DNA of 64,000 nt from JAVZLQ01 sp049972525 (GCA_049972525.1 JBMFKI010000001.1:116916-180915); one strand, 5' to 3'. Counted from the stretch's first letter, positions 17,274 through 26,677 are shown. Notes: generated by a model not told the origin, from the sequence alone. Made by a program: numbers and translations.

Positions 17274-18296
17274 ATGCAATCTGCAATAAAGTTCACTAAA
17301 AATGACCTTGCAAAATATCCTTTCCTCAAAGAAGCCATTGAATATGTGAAAAGACTGGATTTTAAGGTTGAAGACCTCGTTGATCCCCAATTCGAGATTG
17401 TTCTTAAACGTGCAGAGGAACGAATTGAAGAAGCAATACTATACGTGCTTGTAAGTGGAAACTTGCAAAACGCAGATGTTGAAATTTTATCCTTCCCAGC
17501 GGCAATAATTCTCGCTGTTGCCACTGAAAATTCCTTCATCAAAAAGCGTTACGCTCTTGCTGAAGCAAAAAAGGCTTTTAATGACCTTAAATTTGAACCT
17601 AAAGAAAGAATTATGGCTGTTGCGGAAAACTTCGGATGGAAAATAACCACAATAGATAGCGTTAACTTTGCACCCTACGAGTTTACCATAAATTTTGCCG
17701 ACTACCTCAGGAACACTGCGCACTTGCGGGATAGAAAATGGAAACTTGTCAACCGCCAATTATTAAAGGGAAACGTTTACGTAACTAGAAATGAGGCTGC
17801 AAGACTATTAAGCGAAGAAGTCCGCAGATACATCGAAAAGCGCCTAGAGATACGTGGAAAATTTCCGGCAAAAATAGTCGAGATTGCAGATAAAATAAAG
17901 AAATTATCCATCGAAAAAGTTGGCGAAACCGAAATTGAAGGCATGCCAAAAACAGTAGTTAACGAAGCGTTCCCACCGTGTATCAAAGCCCTCTATGAAG
18001 CGGTAACAGTTGGACGACACCTATCACACATTGGCAGGTTCACCCTAACCTCTTTTCTCGTAAACATCGGCATGCCACCAGAAAACGTTATCGACTTATT
18101 CAGAAACTTCTCCGACTTTAACGAGCGGATGACCCATTACCAAGTTGAGCATATTGCCGGCGAAAGAGGCTCAAGAACACATTACATTCCACCAAAATGC
18201 GAAACACTACAAACACACGGAGTATGCATAAACCCAGATGAAATCTGCCGAACAATTCATCATCCATTAAGTTATTATAAGCGGAAAATGCGTTGA
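17274..18296 (+). CDS. priL: DNA primase large subunit PriL
   Basis: A 340-residue PriL that partners PriS in primer synthesis. The helical N-terminal domain includes YPFLKEAIEYVKRLDFKVEDL. The C-terminal iron-sulfur domain has the expected cysteines in PPCIKALYEAVTVGRHLSHIG, PPKCETLQTHGVC and PDEICRTIHHPLSYY. The short partner gene PriS is not adjacent but 8.7 kb away at 27002-28258, with a surface-glycan island between them. Confidence 0.95.
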   Translation: MQSAIKFTKNDLAKYPFLKEAIEYVKRLDFKVEDLVDPQFEIVLKRAEERIEEAILYVLVSGNLQNADVEILSFPAAIILAVATENSFIKKRYALAEAKKAFNDLKFEPKERIMAVAENFGWKITTIDSVNFAPYEFTINFADYLRNTAHLRDRKWKLVNRQLLKGNVYVTRNEAARLLSEEVRRYIEKRLEIRGKFPAKIVEIADKIKKLSIEKVGETEIEGMPKTVVNEAFPPCIKALYEAVTVGRHLSHIGRFTLTSFLVNIGMPPENVIDLFRNFSDFNERMTHYQVEHIAGERGSRTHYIPPKCETLQTHGVCINPDEICRTIHHPLSYYKRKMR

Positions 18297-18336
18297 CTTA
18301 AAGCGTTACGAATCGATACAAAGATTAGGCTTTGGA

Positions 18337-19476
18337 TTATTTTTTTAGAACCCTTTCATAGGCTTCTAGCGTGACCTTGGCAACACGGTCCCACGTGAAA
18401 TTTTTCAATATACGTTCCTTTAGGTTGTTGCTTTTAGGGGCGTCATACGCCTTAAAAATCGCTTCTCTGATGGAGTTAATATCATGCGGTTCACAATAAA
18501 AAGCAAAATCTGAGAAATACTCCCTCGTAGCTCCTCCTCTTGTAATGCATATGTTTGCTCCAGCTAAGGCAGCTTCGAGAGCTGATAATCCAGGTGTTTC
18601 ATATAAGCTCGGAAGAACGAAAACTTTACACGCGGCATATGCGCTTGCTAGTTCATTGTGGCGCATCGGTTTAAGAAACGTAAACGAAGAGGATGCTTCT
18701 TTTTTGCATCTCTCGTAATATAATTTGTCAATTGTATCTTTTATCGTATAATGGTATGTTTGGCTATTAGTCGGTTCTCCTATAAGCACGCACTTTAGAT
18801 TAGTGCCTTTCAACGCTTTAATTAGAGAAAGCTGATTTTTCCGATAACTGAAGCGTCCCACATTAAGAATGAAGTTCGATAATCCATACTGCTTCTTGAA
18901 GGGCTCTGGAGACGCTGCGTAAAAAACTTCCGGTTCGACTCCGTTTGGGGTGATTACAAACTCTACGTTGTGCTTCCTGAACACTTTGATATAGTCACTT
19001 TTTAAAATTTCCATTTCAGCTTTTGAATTAGGTAATATACAATTGACATTAGATAAAACAAATAATGCCATCTTTCTGTTAAGTAACAATTCTTCAGTTT
19101 GCATCCAAATTGTTTTACTAGTTAAAGATAAGAGAAAGGCTCTTGTAAGTGCTCTTAAGGAGTCAATATTTTCCAAACAAGAAACGATCTGTCGAATATA
19201 TGAAAAAGACACTTCTTTTGTGTTCCAGTAAATAGGCGACAACACCACCTTTTTGTGTTGCCGTATAGCGTTTCGCAACTGAGTAGCTGTATGTTTCACG
19301 CGAGTTATATTCATCAAATGGACGATATCATAGGTAGATAAGTTCGGCGTGAATTCTAAAGAAATGTCCACGGAGACTCCGAGCTTTCTTAGATGTTCTG
19401 CTGTCTTTAACATTTGGATGGTGTCGCCCCCGATTATCTTGAATGCATCTGGCCTGTTCTGTAATAATACTCTCAT
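18337..19476 (-). CDS. Family 4 glycosyltransferase (GT-B fold)
   Basis: A 379-residue GT4-type enzyme that adds a sugar from a nucleotide-sugar donor on the cytoplasmic face. The C-terminal donor domain has FILNVGRFSYRKNQLSLIKAL and the family signature KVFVLPSLYETPGLSALEAALAG, containing the E-x7-E pair. The acceptor is unknown. It lies 5 bases downstream of a large multi-membrane-span glycosyltransferase and is the last gene of the minus-strand surface island. Confidence 0.88.
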   Translation of the reverse strand: MRVLLQNRPDAFKIIGGDTIQMLKTAEHLRKLGVSVDISLEFTPNLSTYDIVHLMNITRVKHTATQLRNAIRQHKKVVLSPIYWNTKEVSFSYIRQIVSCLENIDSLRALTRAFLLSLTSKTIWMQTEELLLNRKMALFVLSNVNCILPNSKAEMEILKSDYIKVFRKHNVEFVITPNGVEPEVFYAASPEPFKKQYGLSNFILNVGRFSYRKNQLSLIKALKGTNLKCVLIGEPTNSQTYHYTIKDTIDKLYYERCKKEASSSFTFLKPMRHNELASAYAACKVFVLPSLYETPGLSALEAALAGANICITRGGATREYFSDFAFYCEPHDINSIREAIFKAYDAPKSNNLKERILKNFTWDRVAKVTLEAYERVLKK

Positions 19477-19481
19477 ATCGC

Positions 19482-21962
19482 CTACATCCTAATCTGGGTC
19501 TTATTGTGCTGTGTGGGCCTAAGCCACAGAATTAAAAGGGTTGCTAGAGTTGTAGTCAGCATGATGGAGTAAAGAACCCCTATGATAGCACTTGACCAAT
19601 TTGCCAGCTCAGGGTTTCCAATCGCAACTCTTGTAATTCCTGTTACCAATAGCAGATAGCTCCTGTAAACAGCTATATAAACGAATCCAGCGGTGATGCT
19701 GGTGAGAACGGTCATAAGCAAGAATTTTCTATTAGAAAACAAGATATACGTTACCAACAGCAATCCGACTATCCATACCACAAATTGGTCGAATATCAGA
19801 GGGAATGTTAATTGAAATAGTGTTGCAGTTCCAAGCATGAAGCCTCCAACGTAATAATTGTAATACTTATCTGTTGGTTTAATCTTGTACATTTTAATTA
19901 GAAAAAGTATTATGAAAATTGAAAAGGCGATTGCTGCTCCGTAAGGGTACACGAGCGGGCCCGCTTCGCGTCCCAAAAGTTCTAGAAGAAATCTGTATGT
20001 AAGGCCGTATCCAACTGAAGAAAGTATGTAAGATCCATATCTACAAAAACTAAAAATTTTACAATAAAAGGCATCCGTAGGCGCGCCGAATAAAAATCTC
20101 TGGTAGGAAGCAAAAATCACCGGAGATCTTGGTTCAAACAAAAATGGTAACATAGAAGTTCCAAAAGCGCCGCAAAACAAGATTGCGCTTTTAAAGGCGG
20201 CTACTACGCCTCGTTTTTTTGCGGCATCTATTAATAGCGGTATGAGCATCGCAATTCCTACGGGGTTCAGGAGCGCTGCAAAACAAGTGCATAATGTTGC
20301 TTTAAAGTTATCTTGCACCGTTGTTAAATAGTAAATACTCAGTATAATAGCGAATACAAATATCGAATCAAATTGACCTAGTATCGCAGATGTGTATATA
20401 GTAATGGGGCTGAATATAAAAAGTCCGATGATCAACGCTTCCTTATCAGGCATAAATTTTTGTGACATTTTACGCAGACAATAAACTGATCCTAAATCGC
20501 TTAGAATGGACGGAAGTTTTGTGATAAAGCCCTCAACTGCGTAAACTGCGAGCGCCAGGAATTGGAAATCTTGAAATCCAATAGCTCTAAGTAGCGCATA
20601 CGGAAGATAATTGATTGTTTGTATGTATACGTATCCTGGCAAACTCACCCATTGTGCTCCGAATATACCTAAACCAAAATACAATGCTCCGAGTTGAGTG
20701 AATATTTGGAGGTCATCAGCATATGCTGTTATTGGTGCTAAAATTAATCTGAGTGCAATTCCAGCAGCTATCATTTTAGTGACAATGTTGTTGCTGAATC
20801 TACGCGGGGCACTCTGGTATTTATAAATCAAAATGATCATTAACAGTGTAGGAAGTAATCCCGCAGTTACTAAAAGAAACATGGAAGAAATAACTAAAAC
20901 TTGTTCACTTAGATTTGGAATTGTAAATTGACTATACGGGATTTTTGAAAATGTTAACTCTACGCTATATAGTTGAACACCACTTAATCTGCTATTGTTA
21001 ACGGAGGAAAAAATTAGGGCATAATCCTCATCAGAAGTTAAAAGTGGAAGCGCACTAACAGGATCAAAAAAGGAGTTTAAAGCAAATGGTTGTCTCCAGT
21101 CAATATGTGTACCTATTCTGTTAAGGCTTTCTGAATGGCTAAAAAGAAAACCTATTCGTGTAGCTATTATTTTTTCCCCATCTTTTTTAGCTAAGAATAT
21201 TGTGTAAAGTGCATCGTTTGGTGCGTTAATTGAGTATAGAATGTAAACCCTTTGGAGATATGGATGCGTTTCTTTTGCAATTGTAATGTCCTCTTTTTTG
21301 ATGACAAACACCACAGACTTGTCTTCTTGAAGTGTATAGCCTTTTCCTTCATTCAAAGTCAAGTAGTAAGACATTTTGTTCCATAAGCGTAATTCCTTAA
21401 TTTTTACTAGGTAGGGGCTCCCTTCACGTGTTAATGAACTACAATTTGCATTAATCATTAAAAATGCCATGTTAACACTTACTCCAATTTTTTCCTTTAC
21501 GTTTATCGTTATTGCATGATCCTGTTTATCGTCGATTAATTGAGTAGTATTTTGGGAACTAGACAAGTCTATCCATTCAAAAACATTATTGTTTGAGATG
21601 GGTAAGCCTATTAGGAAATCTATCAACACGTATGGACTGCCAGAAATAACAATGTGTAAGATGGGGAACTCGGAGAAACTTAGTGGTTCCGTGTACATGG
21701 CTTTAAAAAGTGGTTCTGTGCAGTTTTTTACAGTTCCGCTTATGATAAGGCCATCATCAAAATTTTGTCCCTTCGGTTCTTGCCCTGAAATAATCCATAA
21801 AGTTTTGTTCAGATGAATGTCTAATGCTCTTAATGGTGCAGTTTCGTTACATGCAAGGGAAAAAATTTTATTGCTATCAACTTCCACGCTTGTAGCGGTT
21901 TGATTCGGAAGTTTTCCTCTGAGCAGTACTATTGCACTTACATATATAACTATAAACGTCAA
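19482..21962 (-). CDS. GT-C-type membrane glycosyltransferase with large N-terminal extracytoplasmic domain
   Basis: An 826-residue membrane protein. One hydrophobic segment near the start is followed by about 340 largely hydrophilic residues with many N-x-S/T sites, then at least ten predicted spans from about residue 355. The first loop of the membrane part has ITAYADDLQIF, resembling the acidic catalytic loop of GT-C enzymes. AILGQFDSIFVFAII resembles the GQ-x-D-S segment of lipid-sugar-dependent mannosyltransferases. A polyprenyl-sugar donor is therefore likely. The start is uncertain: TTG 21962 is given, but the frame is open upstream with a basic stretch (RRKIKTLIVL) that would make a better signal anchor, without a standard start codon. 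Confidence 0.75.
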   Translation of the reverse strand: MTFIVIYVSAIVLLRGKLPNQTATSVEVDSNKIFSLACNETAPLRALDIHLNKTLWIISGQEPKGQNFDDGLIISGTVKNCTEPLFKAMYTEPLSFSEFPILHIVISGSPYVLIDFLIGLPISNNNVFEWIDLSSSQNTTQLIDDKQDHAITINVKEKIGVSVNMAFLMINANCSSLTREGSPYLVKIKELRLWNKMSYYLTLNEGKGYTLQEDKSVVFVIKKEDITIAKETHPYLQRVYILYSINAPNDALYTIFLAKKDGEKIIATRIGFLFSHSESLNRIGTHIDWRQPFALNSFFDPVSALPLLTSDEDYALIFSSVNNSRLSGVQLYSVELTFSKIPYSQFTIPNLSEQVLVISSMFLLVTAGLLPTLLMIILIYKYQSAPRRFSNNIVTKMIAAGIALRLILAPITAYADDLQIFTQLGALYFGLGIFGAQWVSLPGYVYIQTINYLPYALLRAIGFQDFQFLALAVYAVEGFITKLPSILSDLGSVYCLRKMSQKFMPDKEALIIGLFIFSPITIYTSAILGQFDSIFVFAIILSIYYLTTVQDNFKATLCTCFAALLNPVGIAMLIPLLIDAAKKRGVVAAFKSAILFCGAFGTSMLPFLFEPRSPVIFASYQRFLFGAPTDAFYCKIFSFCRYGSYILSSVGYGLTYRFLLELLGREAGPLVYPYGAAIAFSIFIILFLIKMYKIKPTDKYYNYYVGGFMLGTATLFQLTFPLIFDQFVVWIVGLLLVTYILFSNRKFLLMTVLTSITAGFVYIAVYRSYLLLVTGITRVAIGNPELANWSSAIIGVLYSIMLTTTLATLLILWLRPTQHNKTQIRM

Positions 21963-21992
21963 AACGATAAGTGTTTTAATTTTTCTTCTCGT

Positions 21993-22172
21993 TTATACCA
22001 CCATCATTTTTAGCTGTTTAGATACTTTCACGCAGTTCTTAAATAATTTTAGCTGCTTCATCAAAAGCCTATTAGAAGAGTGCACGCTATTTTTCATCGT
22101 CCTCATTGTATTTACTACATCGATAAAACTTGAAAACCTAAATAATAAGTTTACAATGCCTTTTAGAAACAT
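21993..22172 (-). CDS. Possible small ORF upstream of the GT-C gene
   Basis: A 59-codon reading frame starts at an ATG (22172) and stops just before the GT-C gene. It would encode a basic, partly hydrophobic peptide beginning MFLKGIVNLLFRFSSF and ending VKVSKQLKMMVV. No clear Shine-Dalgarno is present and I recognise no family. It fills most of a 301-base gap between two co-directional genes, which is the only reason to list it. The remainder of the gap (22173-22263) shows nothing else. Confidence 0.25.
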   Translation of the reverse strand: MFLKGIVNLLFRFSSFIDVVNTMRTMKNSVHSSNRLLMKQLKLFKNCVKVSKQLKMMVV

Positions 22173-22263
22173 AGCTCATGTTTGCTTTTTCATCGCGCAG
22201 CAACCCTTAATACTCGGAATGTATGTTTTATTTACTCATCGCGTCTTTTGTTACGAAGCATCG

Positions 22264-22968
22264 CTAAAAGCCATTGCATTTAAGTTTCACTATTTCTATT
22301 AGTGTAATGGCCACAAGATATGGTAACCGCGTAATTCTCATAAACTTTGAGCGTCTCTGTTCGTAAACAATCATGGGGATTTCGTCCACTGTCATATGTG
22401 CTTTCTTCGCTTTTACTAATATCCATAAATTACATAGATGTGCTCTAGTATGAACGTTTGCAATTAAGCTCTGAATTTTCTCGGTTCTGTATCCGTGATA
22501 TCCTTCAACATCAGAATACTTTAAACCAAATATTAGCTTGACACATACGTTGTATGTTAAGTTCGCTAAGCGGTTAATTAAAGATCGCTTATCTATGCCT
22601 TTATTTTTTGAACATATGACGATGTCAGCGTTTTTTAGAGCGTTAAAACAGCGACCAACAACATCTATGTCTACGAAGTCTATTCCTAAAACGATGGTGA
22701 ATTCCCCCCTTGCCATTTTTATTCCTTCGATTACCGCCGTAGAATAATCCGCTTTTGGTAATTTTATTGCACGGACAAAGTTAAATTGCCTTTGTAGCTC
22801 ATTTATAACATGCATTGTCCTATCGGTACTTCCATTTTCCACAAACACGACTTCAAATTTATTTGTTATTTTTCTCGTATAGGCGATCAGTTTTAAAGCT
22901 TGCTCCTTAAGTATCTGTTCTTCGTTGTGTACTGGAACAATCACTGATAAGACCGTATTTTTCTCCAT
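22264..22968 (-). CDS. Family 2 glycosyltransferase
   Basis: A 234-residue GT-A fold enzyme. The N-terminus LSVIVPVHNEEQILKEQALKL and the FEVVFVENGSTDRTMHVI block are diagnostic of GT2. The usual acidic metal motif appears as IVLGIDFVDID, shifted from the common D-A-D form. There are no multiple membrane spans, unlike dolichyl-phosphate sugar synthases with extra domains. It probably transfers a sugar to a lipid or to a growing surface glycan. It lies 16 bases from the upstream reductase gene in the same operon. Confidence 0.85.
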   Translation of the reverse strand: MEKNTVLSVIVPVHNEEQILKEQALKLIAYTRKITNKFEVVFVENGSTDRTMHVINELQRQFNFVRAIKLPKADYSTAVIEGIKMARGEFTIVLGIDFVDIDVVGRCFNALKNADIVICSKNKGIDKRSLINRLANLTYNVCVKLIFGLKYSDVEGYHGYRTEKIQSLIANVHTRAHLCNLWILVKAKKAHMTVDEIPMIVYEQRRSKFMRITRLPYLVAITLIEIVKLKCNGF

Positions 22969-22984
22969 TTAGACAGCACTTAAC

Positions 22985-23722
22985 TTATCTATGTTCAGTT
23001 AGTTTAAATGGCTTTATCCTAATTGACCCTAAACTCATATCTACGGTTAAAGGGGGACCATTGTATTCAGATAGGGACATTGGTTTAACGTCAGGTGTTG
23101 TGATTCTAGCTAATTCAAACATAGATATCTTCTTTTCTCCGCAAATGTGTACAATACCGGTTATATTTCTCTCCATGACCGACCTAATAGCTAAAGCGAG
23201 ATCGTCTGCAAACAGATATGTTCCATACCTGTCTACGAAGGCTTTTGGATAAGGCCATTTTTCTCTTGCTACGAAATTTGTTCTAATAATTAACCACTTC
23301 TTTAGCTTGGAATATTTTACGGCAAATTCACCGAGAAGTTTTGTTAAGGAATAGAAATTCTTAGGATAGGGTATATCTGTCTCTACATAATTTCCTCTAT
23401 CTCCGTAGAAAACGCACGCAGTAGATATGTAGGCAAAATAACAGTTTCTGACAACTTTTTCGCATGCTCTCACCAGATTCTCTGTTCCTTCAACATTTAC
23501 GCGCCAAGCTAGTTCCTTGTCCTTTTCGCACTCTCTAATTCCAGTTAATGCTGCACAATGAATTACAAGGTCAGGCTTATTTTTGCGGATAAAACTAAGA
23601 ATAGCCTCTTTGTCTGTTACATCCAACATTTCATGTGTGGGGGCAAGAGCCCCAGGAAATACTTTAACAAGCTCTTTTCCTAGCTTTCCCGTTGATCCTG
23701 TAATAAACACTCTTGATTCCAT
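22985..23722 (-). CDS. NAD(P)-dependent sugar-nucleotide reductase, RmlD-like
   Basis: A 245-residue extended short-chain dehydrogenase. VFITGSTGKLGKELVKVF is the nucleotide-binding motif, VIHCAALTGIRECEKD is the RmlD-type segment, and the catalytic STACVFYGDRGNYVE and FYSLTKLLGEFAV give the Ser/Thr-Tyr-Lys triad. It probably reduces a 4-keto sugar nucleotide made by the neighbouring enzymes. Its start overlaps the 3' end of the upstream epimerase gene by 43 bases. Confidence 0.85.
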   Translation of the reverse strand: MESRVFITGSTGKLGKELVKVFPGALAPTHEMLDVTDKEAILSFIRKNKPDLVIHCAALTGIRECEKDKELAWRVNVEGTENLVRACEKVVRNCYFAYISTACVFYGDRGNYVETDIPYPKNFYSLTKLLGEFAVKYSKLKKWLIIRTNFVAREKWPYPKAFVDRYGTYLFADDLALAIRSVMERNITGIVHICGEKKISMFELARITTPDVKPMSLSEYNGPPLTVDMSLGSIRIKPFKLTEHR

Positions 23723-24654
23723 ATTCTACTTAACCACTCCGCATTATTGAACTTTGTTTCTTTGTAATTTTTAATTATGCCTTGCGCGTAGGCTCCGCTT
23801 ATTTCGTTCACACAAAAATCTATGTCTCTGGCAGGTTTAAATCCGAAAGTCTCTTCTGCAAGGGACGAGTCTACAGCATAATCTCTAGGATCTTTCAAAT
23901 CACTGAATATGGTGATGGAGCATTCGACTTTACTCTTTATTTTTTCTGCAACGTTTAAAATTTGGTAGTTAGTCCCTCCAAAATTGTATATTCCATTTTC
24001 GCCGCTGTTGAGTGCCTTAATGAAAAGTTCGGCTATGTCTTGAAGATGTACGAATGGTCTCCGTTGGGGTCCTCCATAAACTGTTATTTTACGCTCCTGA
24101 ATTGCTTGGGCTGTAAACAAGTTTACAACTAGGTCAAATCGCATTCGGGGGGAAAATCCGAATAAAGTTCCGAGTCTAAAAACAGTGTAGTCTTTACATT
24201 GCTTCCTGATCGCTTCTTCAGCAAGTAATTTTGACATAGCATAAAGTGATAGTGGCGCAATTTTAGATTTTTCTGTGACGGCTTCACCGGGCTTTGCTCC
24301 ATATACTGAACATGTCGAAGAAAAAATAAGCTTAAGACTTTTTTTCCTGCATATTTCCGCTAGTTGTCTTGTAGCTAGATAATTAACACTGATTGTTAAC
24401 TCTCTGTCAAGATCCGCTGCGGCATCACCTATGATCCCAGCTAGGTGTATAACCGCATCAACATCATCTGTAACCCTATCTAACAGTTTTAAATTTCTAA
24501 TGTCTCCCTGCACTAACTCAAGATGTCCTTTCTCTGTTAGTGAATTGCCATAGATCATTGAATCTAAGATTCTGACATCAAATTTGCGTTCGATAAGCTT
24601 AGGAACTATGATGGATCCAAGGTATCCCAACCCTCCGGTGACCAGCACTTTCAT
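23680..24654 (-). CDS. NAD-dependent sugar epimerase/dehydratase
   Basis: A 324-residue extended SDR. MKVLVTGGLGYLGSIIVPKL starts the Rossmann fold, DAVIHLAGIIGD and FSSTCSVYGAKPGEAVTE follow, and LSLYAMSKLLAEEAI gives the catalytic Tyr-x3-Lys. It resembles UDP-glucose 4-epimerase and dehydratase families; the exact substrate cannot be told. The start is set at ATG 24654, which overlaps the cupin stop codon as ATGA; an upstream ATG at 24672 is possible. Confidence 0.85.
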   Translation of the reverse strand: MKVLVTGGLGYLGSIIVPKLIERKFDVRILDSMIYGNSLTEKGHLELVQGDIRNLKLLDRVTDDVDAVIHLAGIIGDAAADLDRELTISVNYLATRQLAEICRKKSLKLIFSSTCSVYGAKPGEAVTEKSKIAPLSLYAMSKLLAEEAIRKQCKDYTVFRLGTLFGFSPRMRFDLVVNLFTAQAIQERKITVYGGPQRRPFVHLQDIAELFIKALNSGENGIYNFGGTNYQILNVAEKIKSKVECSITIFSDLKDPRDYAVDSSLAEETFGFKPARDIDFCVNEISGAYAQGIIKNYKETKFNNAEWLSRIWNQECLLQDQRES

Positions 24655-25082
24655 CTTGCTTTCACTTCCCACAACTCCTTTCCGAATGTGAACGGATCAA
24701 CTCTAATATCATCTTTTAGAGATTCTTCTAAGCTTTTGTTTGATATTCCTATAAGCGTTGTGTTCTCTTCTAAGGAGACCCATCCGTGAAAATGTTTTGG
24801 TGGAACTATTAATACACTTGGACTTTTTGAACTTAGTATGTGGGTTGAAATGTTTTTGTTGTTATCAACAACAACAAATTTTGCTGATCCGTTAACCACA
24901 AAATAACACTTCCATTCATCCATGTGTTTGTGAAATCCTCTTATAACTCCTCTACCGAAATTTCCTACAACATAAATTCTCTTTACTTCTGGAAATTTTC
25001 CTTCGTAATTTCCATATATTTGGTATAGGAACCCTCTGTCATCTACATGGCAGTTAATCGTAATTTGTTCGGGTTTCGTCAA
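24651..25082 (-). CDS. Sugar-nucleotide 3,4- or 3,5-isomerase, cupin fold (RmlC/WxcM-like)
   Basis: A 143-residue single cupin. The segments VKRIYVVGNFGRGVIRGFHKH, WKCYFVVNGSAKFVVVD and VLIVPPKHFHGWVSLEEN are typical of WxcM/FdtA/RmlC proteins, with histidines in RGFHKH and PKHFHGW lining the active site. With the two neighbouring dehydrogenases it suggests synthesis of a deoxy-sugar nucleotide for the surface glycan. A TTG start at 25082 is first in the operon. Confidence 0.82.
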   Translation of the reverse strand: MTKPEQITINCHVDDRGFLYQIYGNYEGKFPEVKRIYVVGNFGRGVIRGFHKHMDEWKCYFVVNGSAKFVVVDNNKNISTHILSSKSPSVLIVPPKHFHGWVSLEENTTLIGISNKSLEESLKDDIRVDPFTFGKELWEVKAR

Positions 25083-25116
25083 TTTACATCCCAGTTATTG
25101 CTCATTTCTATTTAGA

Positions 25117-25126
25117 TTGTTTAAAT
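25117..25126 (-). promoter_or_regulatory. TATA box of the minus-strand surface-glycan operon
   Basis: Read on the minus strand, CATTTAAACA lies 35-44 bases before the TTG start of the cupin gene, with correct spacing for a short leader. It is the only good promoter seen upstream of the run of genes 25082 to 22264. Confidence 0.5.
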
Positions 25127-25284
25127 GTTTTTCGTAATGAAGGTTTTGGCGCAGAATTTATATCTTTCTTTATCTTCCCAGATAGGGTTGTGTTGGGCTG
25201 TTTTTGGTTGGAAATTCGTTTTTATTGTTAAGTCTGCACGATTTTCTGGTTGTTTCTGAGCTGAATTTTTGAACAAACGTTTAA

Positions 25285-25300
25285 CAGAATATATATTCTG
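25285..25300. repeat. 16-bp perfect palindrome in a 424-base gap
   Basis: CAGAATATATATTCTG is a perfect inverted repeat in the gene-free stretch 25083-25506 between the glycan operon and the archaeosortase gene. It could be a regulator site or a chance AT-rich palindrome. Apart from it and the operon promoter, I see nothing else in this gap. Confidence 0.4.
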
Positions 25301-25506
25301 ATGAAAAACTGCAAATACCCTCCACCTGTAGAACGTTCCAAACAGGCATAAGATAAGCCCAATGGCAGGTTATTTTAAAGTTTAACGCTTGAAGTCAACT
25401 CGATCTAGCGAGACAATCAAAACCCTGCTTTTGCGCCAAAACCGTAATGAAAGAGTTGATAAAGACACGTTTTGCGAAGATAGAATCTTAGTGAACATAG
25501 CTTGTT

Positions 25507-26571
25507 TTAATGTTTTCTGGGCCTTAATTTTCTCCACGCAACTTGAGTTCCAATTATTATGAGGGGGTAAAGTGAAATCCACGTGATTGAATATAACGGA
25601 CCATAAATGTTGTGAAATGATATCCAATCTCCATTATTTAATGCTACTAGAAATATTGTGACAATTCTTAAAACATTAATAAAATAAGTAATTATTGCGC
25701 CTATTATGAAGTACGCAATCTTCTTCCACCAAGCAACATCTATTTTTGTTAAAAAAAGAAGAATCGTAACGGTGTATATGAAAATGCTTTCAACTCCAGC
25801 ACAGGGCCAAGCTATCCCGAAATTTACTGATTTTCCTATAGTCATAGGATCTCGGACTGTTAAAGAAAATATGTTTCCGTAAATTGGATGTACAGTTTGA
25901 GCCGTTTCTGTAGCGTATCCCATTGTATTCAAGATTCGTACAGCAAGTGTTGCAGTTGGGGGAACAAACATTTGAAGCGGCGTGAATCTTCCAGTTGGGT
26001 ATAGGTCATCTATTATGTATAATAGTGCGGTAATTCCTAGAAGAAACATGGGCATTGAGAAACCTGCCAAATGGTCAATTCCATATACTAGCGAAATAAT
26101 TAGGCAAAAGAGTATTGCAAAAACAATGTATTCAGTTGCAAGTGGAATTAATTGTGGCTTGATGATGCCAACTTCTCCCGCAATGTTCTTGATAATGTTG
26201 CTCGAAACATCCGCAATCATGTTATTTACCCCCCAAAAATTAGCAGCAATTACATACAATGTTGGGAGCGATAATGCCACAAGGAGCATAAAAGTCCTAG
26301 CAGAATAAAATCTGTTTACCTTACCTGCTTGAATTTGTTCCCAATTCAACACGATATCTGAAAAAGCTAACCATATAAAGAAAATATAAAAAAACCTGCC
26401 TTGCCACGAACCTTCCCATGACGGATCTCCCTCAAAAGATTTTGGATATAAGGCATAGAGTATCGCCAACGGTATAATGAAAGCAAAAATGGGAAAAACT
26501 CTTACCGCGGCTTTACTTTTTTCTATAAGAATCTGGATCACGTTAGCCATATCCATCTTTCCTTGAAGCAT
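25507..26571 (-). CDS. Archaeosortase/exosortase family transpeptidase (thaumarchaeosortase-like)
   Basis: A 354-residue membrane protein with about eight spans. Exosortase-type catalytic residues are in place: Cys in WPCAGVESIFIYTV, Arg in INVLRIVTIF and His in WISFHNIYGPL. These enzymes cleave C-terminal tripartite sorting tails of secreted proteins and may attach a lipid. The long N-terminal part with EGSWQGRFFYIFFIWLAFSD recalls the thaumarchaeal type. Starts at 26571, 26556 or 26550 are all possible. It diverges from a small two-span protein. No substrate with a recognised sorting tail is in the window. Confidence 0.85.
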   Translation of the reverse strand: MLQGKMDMANVIQILIEKSKAAVRVFPIFAFIIPLAILYALYPKSFEGDPSWEGSWQGRFFYIFFIWLAFSDIVLNWEQIQAGKVNRFYSARTFMLLVALSLPTLYVIAANFWGVNNMIADVSSNIIKNIAGEVGIIKPQLIPLATEYIVFAILFCLIISLVYGIDHLAGFSMPMFLLGITALLYIIDDLYPTGRFTPLQMFVPPTATLAVRILNTMGYATETAQTVHPIYGNIFSLTVRDPMTIGKSVNFGIAWPCAGVESIFIYTVTILLFLTKIDVAWWKKIAYFIIGAIITYFINVLRIVTIFLVALNNGDWISFHNIYGPLYSITWISLYPLIIIGTQVAWRKLRPRKH

Positions 26572-26677
26572 GTGCTAACAGAAATTAGCTTTAATTATCA
26601 TTTAAAAATGCTTCTGTCAAGCAGAAAAGCAACTACTTCGAAATACTTAATAGTGCGGCGCGTCAGCTATTTTGGAG

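Noticed and set aside
22985..23722. 43-base overlap between the two dehydrogenase genes as a frameshifted fusion
   Set aside because: Each has its own complete Rossmann motif and normal length; overlapping genes fit operon coupling.
25137..25259. 40-codon plus-strand frame in the gap before the archaeosortase gene
   Set aside because: No Shine-Dalgarno, a TATA-like element only 11 bases upstream, and no similarity I can see.
25382..25627. 81-codon minus-strand frame at the 3' end of the archaeosortase gene
   Set aside because: It overlaps the archaeosortase C-terminus in another frame and has no motif or ribosome-binding site.
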